Shown here: positions 34,425 through 41,909 of the stretch, one piece after another
How positions within the stretch are numbered: position 1 is the stretch's first letter
Layout: each line of letters begins with the position of its first letter
Origin: Pedococcus sp031456495
GTDB lineage: Bacteria > Actinomycetota > Actinomycetes > Actinomycetales > Dermatophilaceae
Length of the DNA stretch: 64,000 nt
Reading direction: 5' to 3'
Assembly: GCF_031456495.1 (NCBI RefSeq)
Contig: NZ_JAVDUW010000001.1
Span: forward strand, 1,054,001-1,118,000
The notes under the pieces: generated by a model
The model's database searches: none
What the model saw: only the letters and a program-made list of their open reading frames with translations
Told to the model about the DNA's origin: nothing
Made by a program: the position numbers and the translations under genes

Positions 34425-34464
34425 CTGAGCGATCGCGTCACGAACTGAGCGATCGCGTCACAAA
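34425..34464. repeat. Tandem 20-bp repeat, two units
   Basis: CTGAGCGATCGCGTCACGAA (34425-34444) is followed directly by CTGAGCGATCGCGTCACAAA (34445-34464). The 20-bp period is close to two helical turns, and each unit contains the self-complementary GCGATCGC. It could be a regulator site or a remnant of a mobile end. Confidence 0.6.
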
Positions 34465-34504
34465 CGTCATGGCGGCGGCTCGGGCCGAGACGGCATGCTG
34501 GTGA

Positions 34505-34563
34505 CACCTGGCAATCCCTCCAGGACGCAAGGCGGGCGCTCGCGACCGCCGGTTAGGGACGGG
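34505..34563 (+). other. Structured leader before the 107-aa ORF
   Basis: Hairpin CCTGG-N8-CCAGG (34507-34524), then ACGCAA (34525-34530), then hairpin GGCGG...CCGCC (34531-34550), then GGTTAGGG (34551-34558), all within 10 bases of the ATG at 34566. The order hairpin-ACGCAA-hairpin recalls c-di-GMP-I aptamers, but other conserved parts are missing, so no class is assigned. Confidence 0.3.
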
Positions 34564-34565
34564 TC

Positions 34566-34889
34566 ATGTCTTCCTCCGACGAGCTCCACATCACCATCGG
34601 GTACTCCCCGGCCTCGGACGGCTGGGGCTTCGTCGGCAGCGTGAAGATCGCCGACCACGAGTGCTACCGCTCGCTGCGTGTCTTCACCACGCCGGGCGAG
34701 GCGCTGCAGGAGACGCAGCTCATCATGGGCGACGTGCTGGGCAGCCTCCTGGCGGGCCAGGAGTGGCGGACCCTCAACGACAAGGTCGGCCGCGCTCCTA
34801 CCCGGGCCGACCTGCGCCTCGGCCTGGTCAGCTCGGACACCGCTCAGGGCGCTGTGGCACGACCGGAGGGCGACACGCCCGGCGCGTGA
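34566..34889 (+). CDS. Hypothetical protein, 107 aa
   Basis: Small soluble protein beginning MSSSDELHITIGYSPASDGWGFVGSV. The alternating pattern suggests beta strands in the first third, followed by a helix (TPGEALQETQLIMGDVLGSLL). It has one Cys, no membrane segment and no known motif. The start follows a structured leader of unknown type. The codon pattern is that of the chromosome. I do not recognise a family. Confidence 0.6.
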   Translation: MSSSDELHITIGYSPASDGWGFVGSVKIADHECYRSLRVFTTPGEALQETQLIMGDVLGSLLAGQEWRTLNDKVGRAPTRADLRLGLVSSDTAQGAVARPEGDTPGA

Positions 34890-35061
34890 CCGCGCCCGGC
34901 GCCACCGGCGCTGCCAACCGGCATCCCATCCGTGTCCGGTACGACCGCACACCGGTGAGCCGTCGGGACGTTGGACCCGGTACGGCGCCGCGCGCAGGCG
35001 GCATCGTGACCGGTGCCGTCACACACACGATGTCGCGGTGGTTGTCGGGCGAGGAGGAACG

Positions 35062-35247
35062 ATGGCCAGGTCACGCAAGCCGTTCCTGTGCCGCACCGGC
35101 TTGTGGCACCGGTGGGAGCAGGCCACGACCACCGACGGCGCCACCTACACCCGCTGCTCCAGGTGCCTGAAGGAGAAGTGGACGGGGCTCGGTGACGGCA
35201 GGTCGACCACGGCGACCGTCGTCACCAACTACGGCAGCACGCACTAG
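35062..35247 (+). CDS. Small Cys-containing protein, possible zinc ribbon
   Basis: A 61-aa protein with a perfect GAGGAGG before the ATG. It has KPFLCRTGLWHRWEQ near the start and CSRCLKEKW in the middle. The set of Cys-x6-His and Cys-x2-Cys could bind one zinc ion. The rest is basic and polar. Small proteins of this look occur in actinobacteria without known function. The 170-base gap before it shows nothing clear. Confidence 0.6.
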   Translation: MARSRKPFLCRTGLWHRWEQATTTDGATYTRCSRCLKEKWTGLGDGRSTTATVVTNYGSTH

Positions 35248-35304
35248 CTCCCAAGGGCAGGGCCCGTGTCCACGACGGGTGAGGCGTCGACGTCGGCGCC
35301 GTTG

Positions 35305-36522
35305 TCAGGAGCGTTCGCGGCAGGCAGCCAGGGTGCCGGAGAGCCACTCGAGCTCACGCGACACGTACTCCACGATGTCGCCGGTCTTGAGGTGCGCCGG
35401 CAGCACGTCCCACGTGTAGGTCTCGATCTCGAGGTGGTCGGACAGGTCGAGCTCCGCCTGCACCGCGAGCGCCTGCTCGATGCCGCTCCGCGTGGTGCTG
35501 AAGGCCCCGAGGTCGTCGAGGAAGACGGGTACGTGGAAGTGCGTGCGCCACTCCCGCTTCGGCTCGGGGTCGCGCCGCCACTCCTCGATCGCGTCCGACA
35601 GGTTGAGCAGCCGGGTGAGCTCGCCGTCGCGGCGCTCGGTGGTCTGGCTCAGGTAGATGGTGTCGGTGAACGGCTCCAGGGCGGCCACGGTCTGCGCCGT
35701 GACGTCGGGCATCCGCAGTGCGGCAGCCGCCTGCAGCTTGAAGACGGGCACCCCCGCATCGACGAGGGCGCGCAGCGAGCCGGTGATGTCCTCGAACTCT
35801 ACCGACTGGTGGCAGATGTCGAAGACCACACCGAGGTGGCGCCTCAGGGCGCCGATCGCCTCGCTGACCGGCAGCCCGCTCAGCCGGCTGAACGTGGCGA
35901 GGCCCGCCGCCGACCAGACCCGCTCCTGGAAGTAGGTGATGGTCTCGGCCGTGGTCTCCAGGTAGCAGTACGGCTCCGGCTCGAGCGCGAGCTTCACGCG
36001 CCGGCCGGTTCGTGCCTCGAGGTTGACGAGGTGCGCGACGACCCGCAGGAGGTTCTCGGTGAGGTGCAGGACGTCGTCCTCCGTGCGTACCTTCGGCCGG
36101 AAGGCCAGCGGTGCCGTCTGGATCGACGGCGACACGTCGTCCGGGGCGACTTCGGCCAGGATGTCCGCGACCTGGCAGGTGTAGGTGACTCGCTCCTCGG
36201 TGCTCCAGTCCGGCTCGTACACGTCCTCCATCACGGTGCGCCCCTTGAACGGTCCGTAGGGGAACGCGTTGACCGTGTAGACGTACATGTCGTGCTCGTC
36301 GAGCCAGCGCCGCAGCCGGGCGCGCTCCTCGGCGTCGTCGGTCAGCGTCTGCGCCGATGCACCCGAGATGCGCAGCGACACGGCATACGGGTCGTCGGGT
36401 GACACCCGCGCCTTCACCTGCGGCGCGAAGGTCTCCAGGCTCTCTCGCATCTCCTCCCACGTGTCGCCTGCGTGCACCAGCGTCGAGTAGGCGAGGTGTT
36501 CGGTCCGGCCGTTCCGGGTCAT
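35305..36522 (-). CDS. EboE-like TIM-barrel protein
   Basis: A 405-aa protein matching the metabolite-traffic protein EboE pattern, a xylose-isomerase-like TIM barrel. It has HLAYSTLVHAGDTWEEM at the start, then VKARVSPDDPYAVSLRISG, MYVYTVNAFPYGPFKG and VYEPDWSTEERVTYT. KLALEPEPYCYLET (conserved Glu), VVFDICHQSVEFED and YTWDVLPAHLK follow. In ebo clusters EboE helps process or move metabolites together with EboA-D/F; none of those genes is here. Instead it follows an E1/E2 dehydrogenase operon, so it may act as an epimerase, isomerase or hydrolase in the same catabolic pathway. It is the distal gene of the minus-strand cluster. Confidence 0.8.
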   Translation of the reverse strand: MTRNGRTEHLAYSTLVHAGDTWEEMRESLETFAPQVKARVSPDDPYAVSLRISGASAQTLTDDAEERARLRRWLDEHDMYVYTVNAFPYGPFKGRTVMEDVYEPDWSTEERVTYTCQVADILAEVAPDDVSPSIQTAPLAFRPKVRTEDDVLHLTENLLRVVAHLVNLEARTGRRVKLALEPEPYCYLETTAETITYFQERVWSAAGLATFSRLSGLPVSEAIGALRRHLGVVFDICHQSVEFEDITGSLRALVDAGVPVFKLQAAAALRMPDVTAQTVAALEPFTDTIYLSQTTERRDGELTRLLNLSDAIEEWRRDPEPKREWRTHFHVPVFLDDLGAFSTTRSGIEQALAVQAELDLSDHLEIETYTWDVLPAHLKTGDIVEYVSRELEWLSGTLAACRERS

Positions 36523-36587
36523 GGGTGGCGTCTCCAGGGTGTCGTGTGTTCGGGGTGTCGTGGTGGTCGTCGACGACGTGGTGCAGG

Positions 36588-37817
36588 TCAGGCGCAGGCG
36601 AGCCGCGCGACGAGGTCGCGCAGGAACGTCCGCACGAGGGGTGCGTCCGCCTGGGCCTGGTCGAAGCAGACCGAGACGTATGCCGTGTGCCGGATCCCGA
36701 TGCCGGCGGCACCGTCCTGGTCGACGACGACCACGTGGGGGGACGGACGGCTGAACCCGATGCTCACCACCTGCCCCGGCCAAGGGTCCTCGACGTCGAC
36801 GACGACGTGGTCCTCGCCGGCGAACTCCAGCGTCGCGTGGGCGGTACCAGAGGTGCCCGCGGAGGGGGACGACGCCGTGGGGGCCTCACGCAGGCGGCGC
36901 AGTATGCCGTCCGCGTTCAGCTCCTCCGCGTGGTCCACCAGGGCGACCCGTGCACCGTCGGCAGCGGTGCGCCGGACCGTCACCGCGACGTGGTCGGAGC
37001 CCGCTCCCGAGCCCAGCAGCGCCGGGCACGCCCGCAGGGCCGCGACGGCCTGCGTCGTGGCGACGGCGACGAAGCGGTCGTCCGCTGTGGCCCCGCTGCC
37101 CACCCCCGCAGCGGTCCGGAGCAGGGACGTGAGGTCGACGGTCGCGGTGACGGTGCGCACGGAGCGCACCGCGCCGGCCACGGCGGCGTCTCCCTGGCCC
37201 ACGCCGGCGGCCGCGGGCTGGGGAGCCCCGCCCGCGGGCCCGGTGGCAGCCGCGGGCGGAGCCGGTCTGGGTGAGGAGGTGCTCGGCTGGGCCGCCTGGA
37301 TGGCCGGCTGGGCTGCCTCGCCGCCCTCCGCCGCACGAGCGACGTCCTCGGGGGTGACCCGGCCACGCGGTCCCGTACCGTCGAGCGTGTCCGGGTCGAG
37401 GCCCGCCTCTCGCGCCAGCCGTCGCACCCGCGGGGAGTGCCGGTGCCGTGGGCCGGACCCCGCCTCTGGGGCCGACGCCTGGGCAGGAGGAGCCGGTGCT
37501 GCGGCGGCCCCGACGCCGGTGACGGGTTCGCTTGCGGGCGCGGGCTGCTCGGCGGCACCGCGGTCGCGTCCGAGGTGGGCGAGCACGGTGCCGACCGCGA
37601 CGGTCGTGTCCTCACCGACGACGATCTCGACCAGCACCCCCGCGCCGGGCGAGGGCACCTCGGTGTCGACCTTGTCGGTCGCGATCTCGAGCAGCGGTTC
37701 CTGGTCGTCGACCGTGTCGCCGACCTGCTTGAGCCACCTCAGCACGGTGCCCTCCGCCACGGTCTCCCCGAGCTGGGGCATCGTCACGGCAACGGTGTCG
37801 TCGGGTGCCGGGCTCAC
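36588..37817 (-). CDS. 2-oxoacid dehydrogenase E2-like protein lacking the catalytic His
   Basis: A 409-aa protein from a GTG that overlaps the E1beta stop. The N-terminal lipoyl domain (residues 8-85) has the lipoylated Lys in EIATDKVDTEV (K49). A Pro/Ala linker leads to a peripheral-subunit-binding domain (HSPRVRRLAREAGLDPDTLD, then RGRVTPEDVA) and a second linker. The C-terminal catalytic fold (about residues 215-409) keeps the strand order. At its end, where E2 enzymes have DHRxxDG, it reads FDQAQADAP: His is replaced by Gln (Q387) and Gly by Ala. Normal transfer of the acyl group to CoA therefore looks impaired. It may serve as a lipoyl carrier and scaffold, or use another acceptor. No E3 gene is nearby. 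Confidence 0.85.
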   Translation of the reverse strand: MSPAPDDTVAVTMPQLGETVAEGTVLRWLKQVGDTVDDQEPLLEIATDKVDTEVPSPGAGVLVEIVVGEDTTVAVGTVLAHLGRDRGAAEQPAPASEPVTGVGAAAAPAPPAQASAPEAGSGPRHRHSPRVRRLAREAGLDPDTLDGTGPRGRVTPEDVARAAEGGEAAQPAIQAAQPSTSSPRPAPPAAATGPAGGAPQPAAAGVGQGDAAVAGAVRSVRTVTATVDLTSLLRTAAGVGSGATADDRFVAVATTQAVAALRACPALLGSGAGSDHVAVTVRRTAADGARVALVDHAEELNADGILRRLREAPTASSPSAGTSGTAHATLEFAGEDHVVVDVEDPWPGQVVSIGFSRPSPHVVVVDQDGAAGIGIRHTAYVSVCFDQAQADAPLVRTFLRDLVARLACA

Positions 37818-38791
37818 TGCTGCAGCGCCTTCTCCACGGTCCGGGCGATGCTCTCCTCGGACGGCATCACCAGGTCCTCGAGCGAGTCCGCCGAGGGGAG
37901 CGGGATGTGGGGCGTCGTGATGCGCTGGACCGGGCCGTCGAGGTCCCAGAAGCACTCGTCGGCGGCGAGCGAGGCGATCTCGGCGCCCCAGCCCAGGACC
38001 TGCGGGTTCTCCTCCACGGTGAACAGCCGTCCGGTGCGGGAGACCGACCCCAGGATCGTCTGGGTGTCGAGCGGCACGAGTGACCTGACGTCGATCACCT
38101 CGGCGTCGATTCCCTGTGCCGCAAGGCTTTCCGCCGCGGCCAGTGCCCTCGGGACCATCATGCCGAGGGCGACGATGGTGGCGTCCTTCCCGGGACGGCG
38201 GACCTTCGCCGTGCCGAGGGAGTCGACGATGTCGCCGTCCGGCACCTCCCCCTTGGACGCGTAGAGACCCTTGTGCTCGCAGAAGATGACCGGGTCGTCG
38301 TCACGGATCGCCGCGGCCATGAGCCCGACGACGTCCTCCGGGGTGGAGGGGGTGACGACCTTGAGGCCGGGCACCGCCATCGCCCAGTTCTCGATCGACT
38401 GCGAGTGCTGGGCGCCGAAGCGCAGGCCCCCGCCGTTGCCGGTCTTGATGACCAGGGGCAGCGTGACCTGCCCAGCCGTCATGTAGCGGGTCTTGGCGAT
38501 CTGGTTGACCACGATGTCCCAGCACACGGCGAAGAAGTCCGAGAACATGATCTCCGCGACCGGGCGCATCCCCGTCATCGCGGCGCCCATGGTCGCGCCG
38601 AGGATGGCCTGCTCCGAGATGGGGGTGTCGACGACCCGCGCGGGCCCGAACTCGTCGAGCAGGCCCACCGTCGTCTTGAAGACGCCCCCGGCCCCGGCCA
38701 CGTCCTCGCCGACGAGCACGACGCGCTCGTCGCGCCGCATCTCCTGGGCGATTCCGCGGGCCACCGCGTCCCGGTACGTCAGTTCCGCCAT
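37814..38791 (-). CDS. TPP-dependent dehydrogenase E1 beta subunit
   Basis: A 325-aa transketolase-like beta subunit. GGAGG is spaced six bases from the ATG at 38791. Signature blocks are LTYRDAVARGIAQEMRRD, VVLVGEDVAGAGGVFKTT, RVVDTPISEQAILGATMGAA, MRPVAEIMFSDF and GLRFGAQHSQSIENW (catalytic His). VIDVRSLVPLD and LGWGAEIAS follow. This is the pyruvate/acetoin dehydrogenase branch. It pairs with the E1 alpha encoded upstream, whose 3' end overlaps this start by 13 bases, to decarboxylate or cleave an alpha-keto or acyloin substrate and load the lipoyl arm of E2. Confidence 0.92.
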   Translation of the reverse strand: MAELTYRDAVARGIAQEMRRDERVVLVGEDVAGAGGVFKTTVGLLDEFGPARVVDTPISEQAILGATMGAAMTGMRPVAEIMFSDFFAVCWDIVVNQIAKTRYMTAGQVTLPLVIKTGNGGGLRFGAQHSQSIENWAMAVPGLKVVTPSTPEDVVGLMAAAIRDDDPVIFCEHKGLYASKGEVPDGDIVDSLGTAKVRRPGKDATIVALGMMVPRALAAAESLAAQGIDAEVIDVRSLVPLDTQTILGSVSRTGRLFTVEENPQVLGWGAEIASLAADECFWDLDGPVQRITTPHIPLPSADSLEDLVMPSEESIARTVEKALQQ

Positions 38792-39843
38792 GACCATCCT
38801 CCATCTGCCCACACGTCGGTGAACGCGCTCTCCGGCGGCGGGAGCTCGCCCGCCTTCGCTTCCTCGGTGGCCTTGTCGACGGCGGCCAGGGCCTCGGCGT
38901 CGATGGCGTCGAGCTCGCCCTCGTCCACGCCGAGACGCGTCAGCCGCGCCCGGTACACGTCCAGCGGGTCGTACGCCTTCCACGCGTCGACCTCCTCGCT
39001 GGGCCGGTACTTGCCCGGGTCGGCCCGGGAGTGGCCGCCGTGGCGGTACGTCAGCGCCTCGATGAGCGACGGCCCCTCGCCCGACCTCGCGCGCTCCAGC
39101 GCGGCGCGTGCCGTCAGGTAGACCTCGTCGACGTCGTTGCCGTCGATCACCACCGGCTCGAGGCCGTATGCCGCGGCCCGGTCCGCCGCGGGGTTGCGCA
39201 CCGCGGTGATGTCGTAGATCGACGTGTACTCCATGTACATGTTGTTCTCGCATACGAAGACGACGGGCAGCTTGTACACGGCCGCGTAGTTGAGGGCCTC
39301 GTGGAAGGCGCCGATGTTGGTCGTGCCGTCACCGAAGAAGCACACGGCGACCTGGCCCGAGCCACGCAGCTGGGCCGACCACGCGGCGCCGTTGGCGATC
39401 GTCAGGTGGGCGCCGATGATGGCGTAGGAGCCCATCATCCCGTGCTCGACGCTCGTGAGGTGCATGGAGCCGCCCTTGCCCCCGAGCAGTCCGTTGGCGC
39501 GACCGAGCAGCTCGGCCAGGACCGGCGTCATGGGCACCCCGCGGGCGAGGGTGTGCGCGTGCCCGCGGTACGTCGCGAACGTGTAGTCGTCCTGGCGCAT
39601 CGCCCGCCCGAACCCGGCGGCGATCGCCTCCATGCCGAGCGAGAGGTGGCTCGTGCCCTTGACGAGCTGCTTCATGAACAGGTCGTAGGCGCGCTTCTCG
39701 AACAGCCGCATCTCGCGCATGCTCCGGTACATGTCCCGGCGGGTCGCGAGCTCGATGTCGGCACCGTCGTGGCGCGTGGGGTCGTCCGGCGGCCGCACGA
39801 CCGGGTGCTGTCCGTAGGGGTGGTCCTGCAGCGGTGCTCTCAT
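38779..39843 (-). CDS. TPP-dependent dehydrogenase E1 alpha subunit
   Basis: A 354-aa TPP-binding subunit. The thiamine-binding motif is GDGTTNIGAFHEALNYAAVY, continuing to VFVCENN. Other blocks are KGTSHLSLGMEAIAAG, YTFATYRGHAHTLARG, GLLGGKGGSMHL and the loop TYRHGGHSRADPGKYR. It is most like AcoA of acetoin dehydrogenases. Two butanediol-dehydrogenase-like genes in the cluster support cleavage of an acyloin. The start at 39843 was chosen because upstream codons are the tail of the M24 gene in another frame. Confidence 0.9.
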   Translation of the reverse strand: MRAPLQDHPYGQHPVVRPPDDPTRHDGADIELATRRDMYRSMREMRLFEKRAYDLFMKQLVKGTSHLSLGMEAIAAGFGRAMRQDDYTFATYRGHAHTLARGVPMTPVLAELLGRANGLLGGKGGSMHLTSVEHGMMGSYAIIGAHLTIANGAAWSAQLRGSGQVAVCFFGDGTTNIGAFHEALNYAAVYKLPVVFVCENNMYMEYTSIYDITAVRNPAADRAAAYGLEPVVIDGNDVDEVYLTARAALERARSGEGPSLIEALTYRHGGHSRADPGKYRPSEEVDAWKAYDPLDVYRARLTRLGVDEGELDAIDAEALAAVDKATEEAKAGELPPPESAFTDVWADGGWSWRN

Positions 39844-39853
39844 GGTGCTTCCT

Positions 39854-41209
39854 TCACTCGGCGATGGCGGGCTGGCGCTCGGCCGCAGCCGTGTTGAGGT
39901 GGGACTGGCTGTCGCGCAGCGTCGGGAGGTGGCCGCCGGTCGTGTAGTAGCGCTTGCCCGCGACGAGCAGCTCCTCGGCCGGGAACTTCGTGATGACCTC
40001 GCAGCCGTCCTTGGTGACGACCATCTCCTCCTCGATCCGCGCGGCACCGAGGCCGTCCGCCGCCGGCCAGTACGTCTCCAGGGCGAAGACCATCCCCTCC
40101 TCCAGCGTCTCCGGGTGCTCGAGGGAGGTCATGCGGCTGAAGATCGGCCGCTCCCAGATCGACAGCCCGACGCCGTGCCCGTACTGCAGGGCGAAGGCGG
40201 CCTCCTCGTCCGCGAACCCGAACTCCTGCGCCGTCGGCCAGACCGACACGATGTCGGCGGTCGTCGCACCGGGCTTCACCAGCTCGATCGCGCGGTCCAT
40301 GAGCTCGCGGCAGATCGTGTACGCGTCGCGCTGGGCCCGCGAGGCGCTCCCCACCGCGAAGGTGCGGTAGTAGCACGTCCGGTAGCCGACGAAGCTGTGC
40401 AGGATGTCGAAGAAGGCCGGGTCGCCGGGCCGGATGAGCCGGTCGCTGAAGACGTGCGGGTGGGGCGAGCACCGCTCTCCCGAGATCGCGTTGACGCCCT
40501 CGACGTGCTCGGAGCCCAGGTCGTACAGGACCTTGTTCACGAGGCCGACGCACTCGTTCTCACGGACACCGGGCCGCAGGAACTCGTACAGCTCCTCGTA
40601 CGCGGCGTCCACCATCGACGCGGCCTGCGTCAGCAGGCCGATCTCGTCGGGGGTCTTGATCTTGCGGGCCTCGAGGTAGACCTGCTGCCCGTCGACCACC
40701 TCGTGTCCGGCGGCCTTCAGCGCGGCGGCGACGGGCGGCTCGACGATGTCGACCCCCACCGGCTGCCCCTCCAGCCCGAAGTCGCGCATCACCTCGGCCA
40801 CCTTGCGCGCCACGTCCTCCGCGCGGCCGGCACCCGGGGAGATGGCGCCGCGCAGGGTGGAGATGCCCGCCCGGTTGCCGTAGTGCTCGCCGCGCCCGGC
40901 GGCGCGGTGCGACTCGTCCAGCCACTGCGCGTAGAGCCTGTGGTGGGCCGCGGCCGAGCCGAAGTCCCACAGCACCGGGTCGCCGCCGCGGGGCAGGAGG
41001 GCGAAGCGGATCATCTTGTCCATGGCCCACGTGCCGATGTGGGTCCCGGTCATGTACCGGATGTTGTGGAAGTCGAACGTCAGCAGCGCCCCGAGGTCCG
41101 ACGCCTCGAGCTCGGCCTTGAGCCGGTCCAGCCGCTCGGCGCGGAGGCGGCCCATGTCCAGGCGGCTCTCCCAGTCGACGGCGTTGGTGCCATAGGTCGG
41201 TGAAACCAT
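39854..41209 (-). CDS. M24 (creatinase/DddP-like) family protein with altered metal site
   Basis: A 451-aa pita-bread-fold protein. GAGGAG lies seven bases before the ATG. The N-terminal creatinase-like domain (about residues 20-180) reads GALLTFDFHNIRYMTGTH and PVLWDFGSAAAHHRLYAQW. The C-terminal M24 domain has the first Asp in PAFFDILHSF, His in YGHGVGLSIWERP, and Glu in FALETYW and IEEEMVV. Where metal-dependent members have SDITRTF, this has TCYYRTF, so the second Asp ligand is replaced by Cys. M24 includes peptidases but also non-peptidases such as creatinase, ectoine hydrolase and DMSP lyase DddP. In this catabolic operon a lyase or hydrolase on a small molecule is more likely than a peptidase. 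Confidence 0.8.
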   Translation of the reverse strand: MVSPTYGTNAVDWESRLDMGRLRAERLDRLKAELEASDLGALLTFDFHNIRYMTGTHIGTWAMDKMIRFALLPRGGDPVLWDFGSAAAHHRLYAQWLDESHRAAGRGEHYGNRAGISTLRGAISPGAGRAEDVARKVAEVMRDFGLEGQPVGVDIVEPPVAAALKAAGHEVVDGQQVYLEARKIKTPDEIGLLTQAASMVDAAYEELYEFLRPGVRENECVGLVNKVLYDLGSEHVEGVNAISGERCSPHPHVFSDRLIRPGDPAFFDILHSFVGYRTCYYRTFAVGSASRAQRDAYTICRELMDRAIELVKPGATTADIVSVWPTAQEFGFADEEAAFALQYGHGVGLSIWERPIFSRMTSLEHPETLEEGMVFALETYWPAADGLGAARIEEEMVVTKDGCEVITKFPAEELLVAGKRYYTTGGHLPTLRDSQSHLNTAAAERQPAIAE

Positions 41210-41284
41210 TGCGATCTCCTCGTCTCGGTGCGACCGCGTCGCAGGTGGGGGTGCAGCCCGGCCCACACCGCGCACCGGTTCGGC

Positions 41285-41345
41285 GCGCAGCGGGGGTGCT
41301 GGAGTGCGTGTTCGGGGTTCGTGCTCGGGGTGCGTGCTGGGGGTG
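41285..41345. repeat. Short GTGCTGGGG-type tandem repeats in an intergenic leader
   Basis: GTGCGTGTTCGGGGTTCGTG and following units (CTCGGGGTGCGTGCTGGGGGT) form degenerate 10-12-bp repeats upstream of the M24 gene. A related stretch (GTGTGTTCGGGGTGTCGTGG, about 36545-36564) lies upstream of the EboE-like gene. They may be operator sites for a shared regulator or slippage repeats. Confidence 0.4.
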
Positions 41346-41359
41346 GGTGGGCAGGCTGG

Positions 41360-41896
41360 TCAGTGCGGGTGGGCGAGGTGGACGCCGGCGCGGGCGCGCA
41401 GGTACTCCTGCGTCTCCCGCTCGCGCAGCTCCCCCTGCTCGTCGTAGGCGATCTCGACCAGCTCGAGGGTCAACCCGTCCGGGTCGCTGAGGTAGACCCA
41501 GCGCCACCCGGCGAGCGGGCCGTCGTCGACGACGGTGATGTCGGAGTAGAAGCGCACGCCCTGCGCCTCGAGCTCGGCCTTGCTCGCCCGGATGTCGTCG
41601 ACCCGGAAGCAGACGTGCGCCGCACCCAGGCTGTTGTTCGGCGGCGGCTGCGGACCCGTGGCGGGGTGCTCGTGGTACTGCAGCAGCTCGACCACGGTCT
41701 CCCCCGCCCGGAGCGTCGCGAGCCGCAGCCGGGCACCCGGCACCCCGACACCACGCGCGAGCTCGTCGCCCTCGAACCAGGGGGTGGGTCCACTGGCCAG
41801 CGGCAGTCCGAGGAGGTCGTGGTAGAACGCGATCGACCGGTCGAGGTCCTCGACGACGAGCCCCACGTGGTGGATGGCGGTGACGGCGGTGGTCAT
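41360..41896 (-). CDS. VOC (glyoxalase) superfamily protein
   Basis: A 178-aa protein with two beta-alpha-beta-beta-beta modules. Module 1 begins AIHHVGLVVEDLDRSIAFYHDLLG (His ligand) and has VVELLQYHEH. Module 2 begins GAAHVCFRVDDIRASKAEL (His) and ends in YLSDPDGLTLELVEI (Glu). The metal ligand set (two His and two Glu-type positions) fits a metal-dependent isomerase, epimerase or dioxygenase. Its place in the operon suggests a step on a small keto or hydroxy intermediate. Confidence 0.85.
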   Translation of the reverse strand: MTTAVTAIHHVGLVVEDLDRSIAFYHDLLGLPLASGPTPWFEGDELARGVGVPGARLRLATLRAGETVVELLQYHEHPATGPQPPPNNSLGAAHVCFRVDDIRASKAELEAQGVRFYSDITVVDDGPLAGWRWVYLSDPDGLTLELVEIAYDEQGELRERETQEYLRARAGVHLAHPH

Positions 41897-41909
41897 GTCC
41901 GGCGCTCCG

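Noticed and set aside
34425..34464. CRISPR repeats
   Set aside because: The two units are directly adjacent without spacers and there is no cas gene.
34505..34563. c-di-GMP-I riboswitch
   Set aside because: The ACGCAA between two hairpins fits, but the conserved 5' segment and the receptor-bearing loops are missing.
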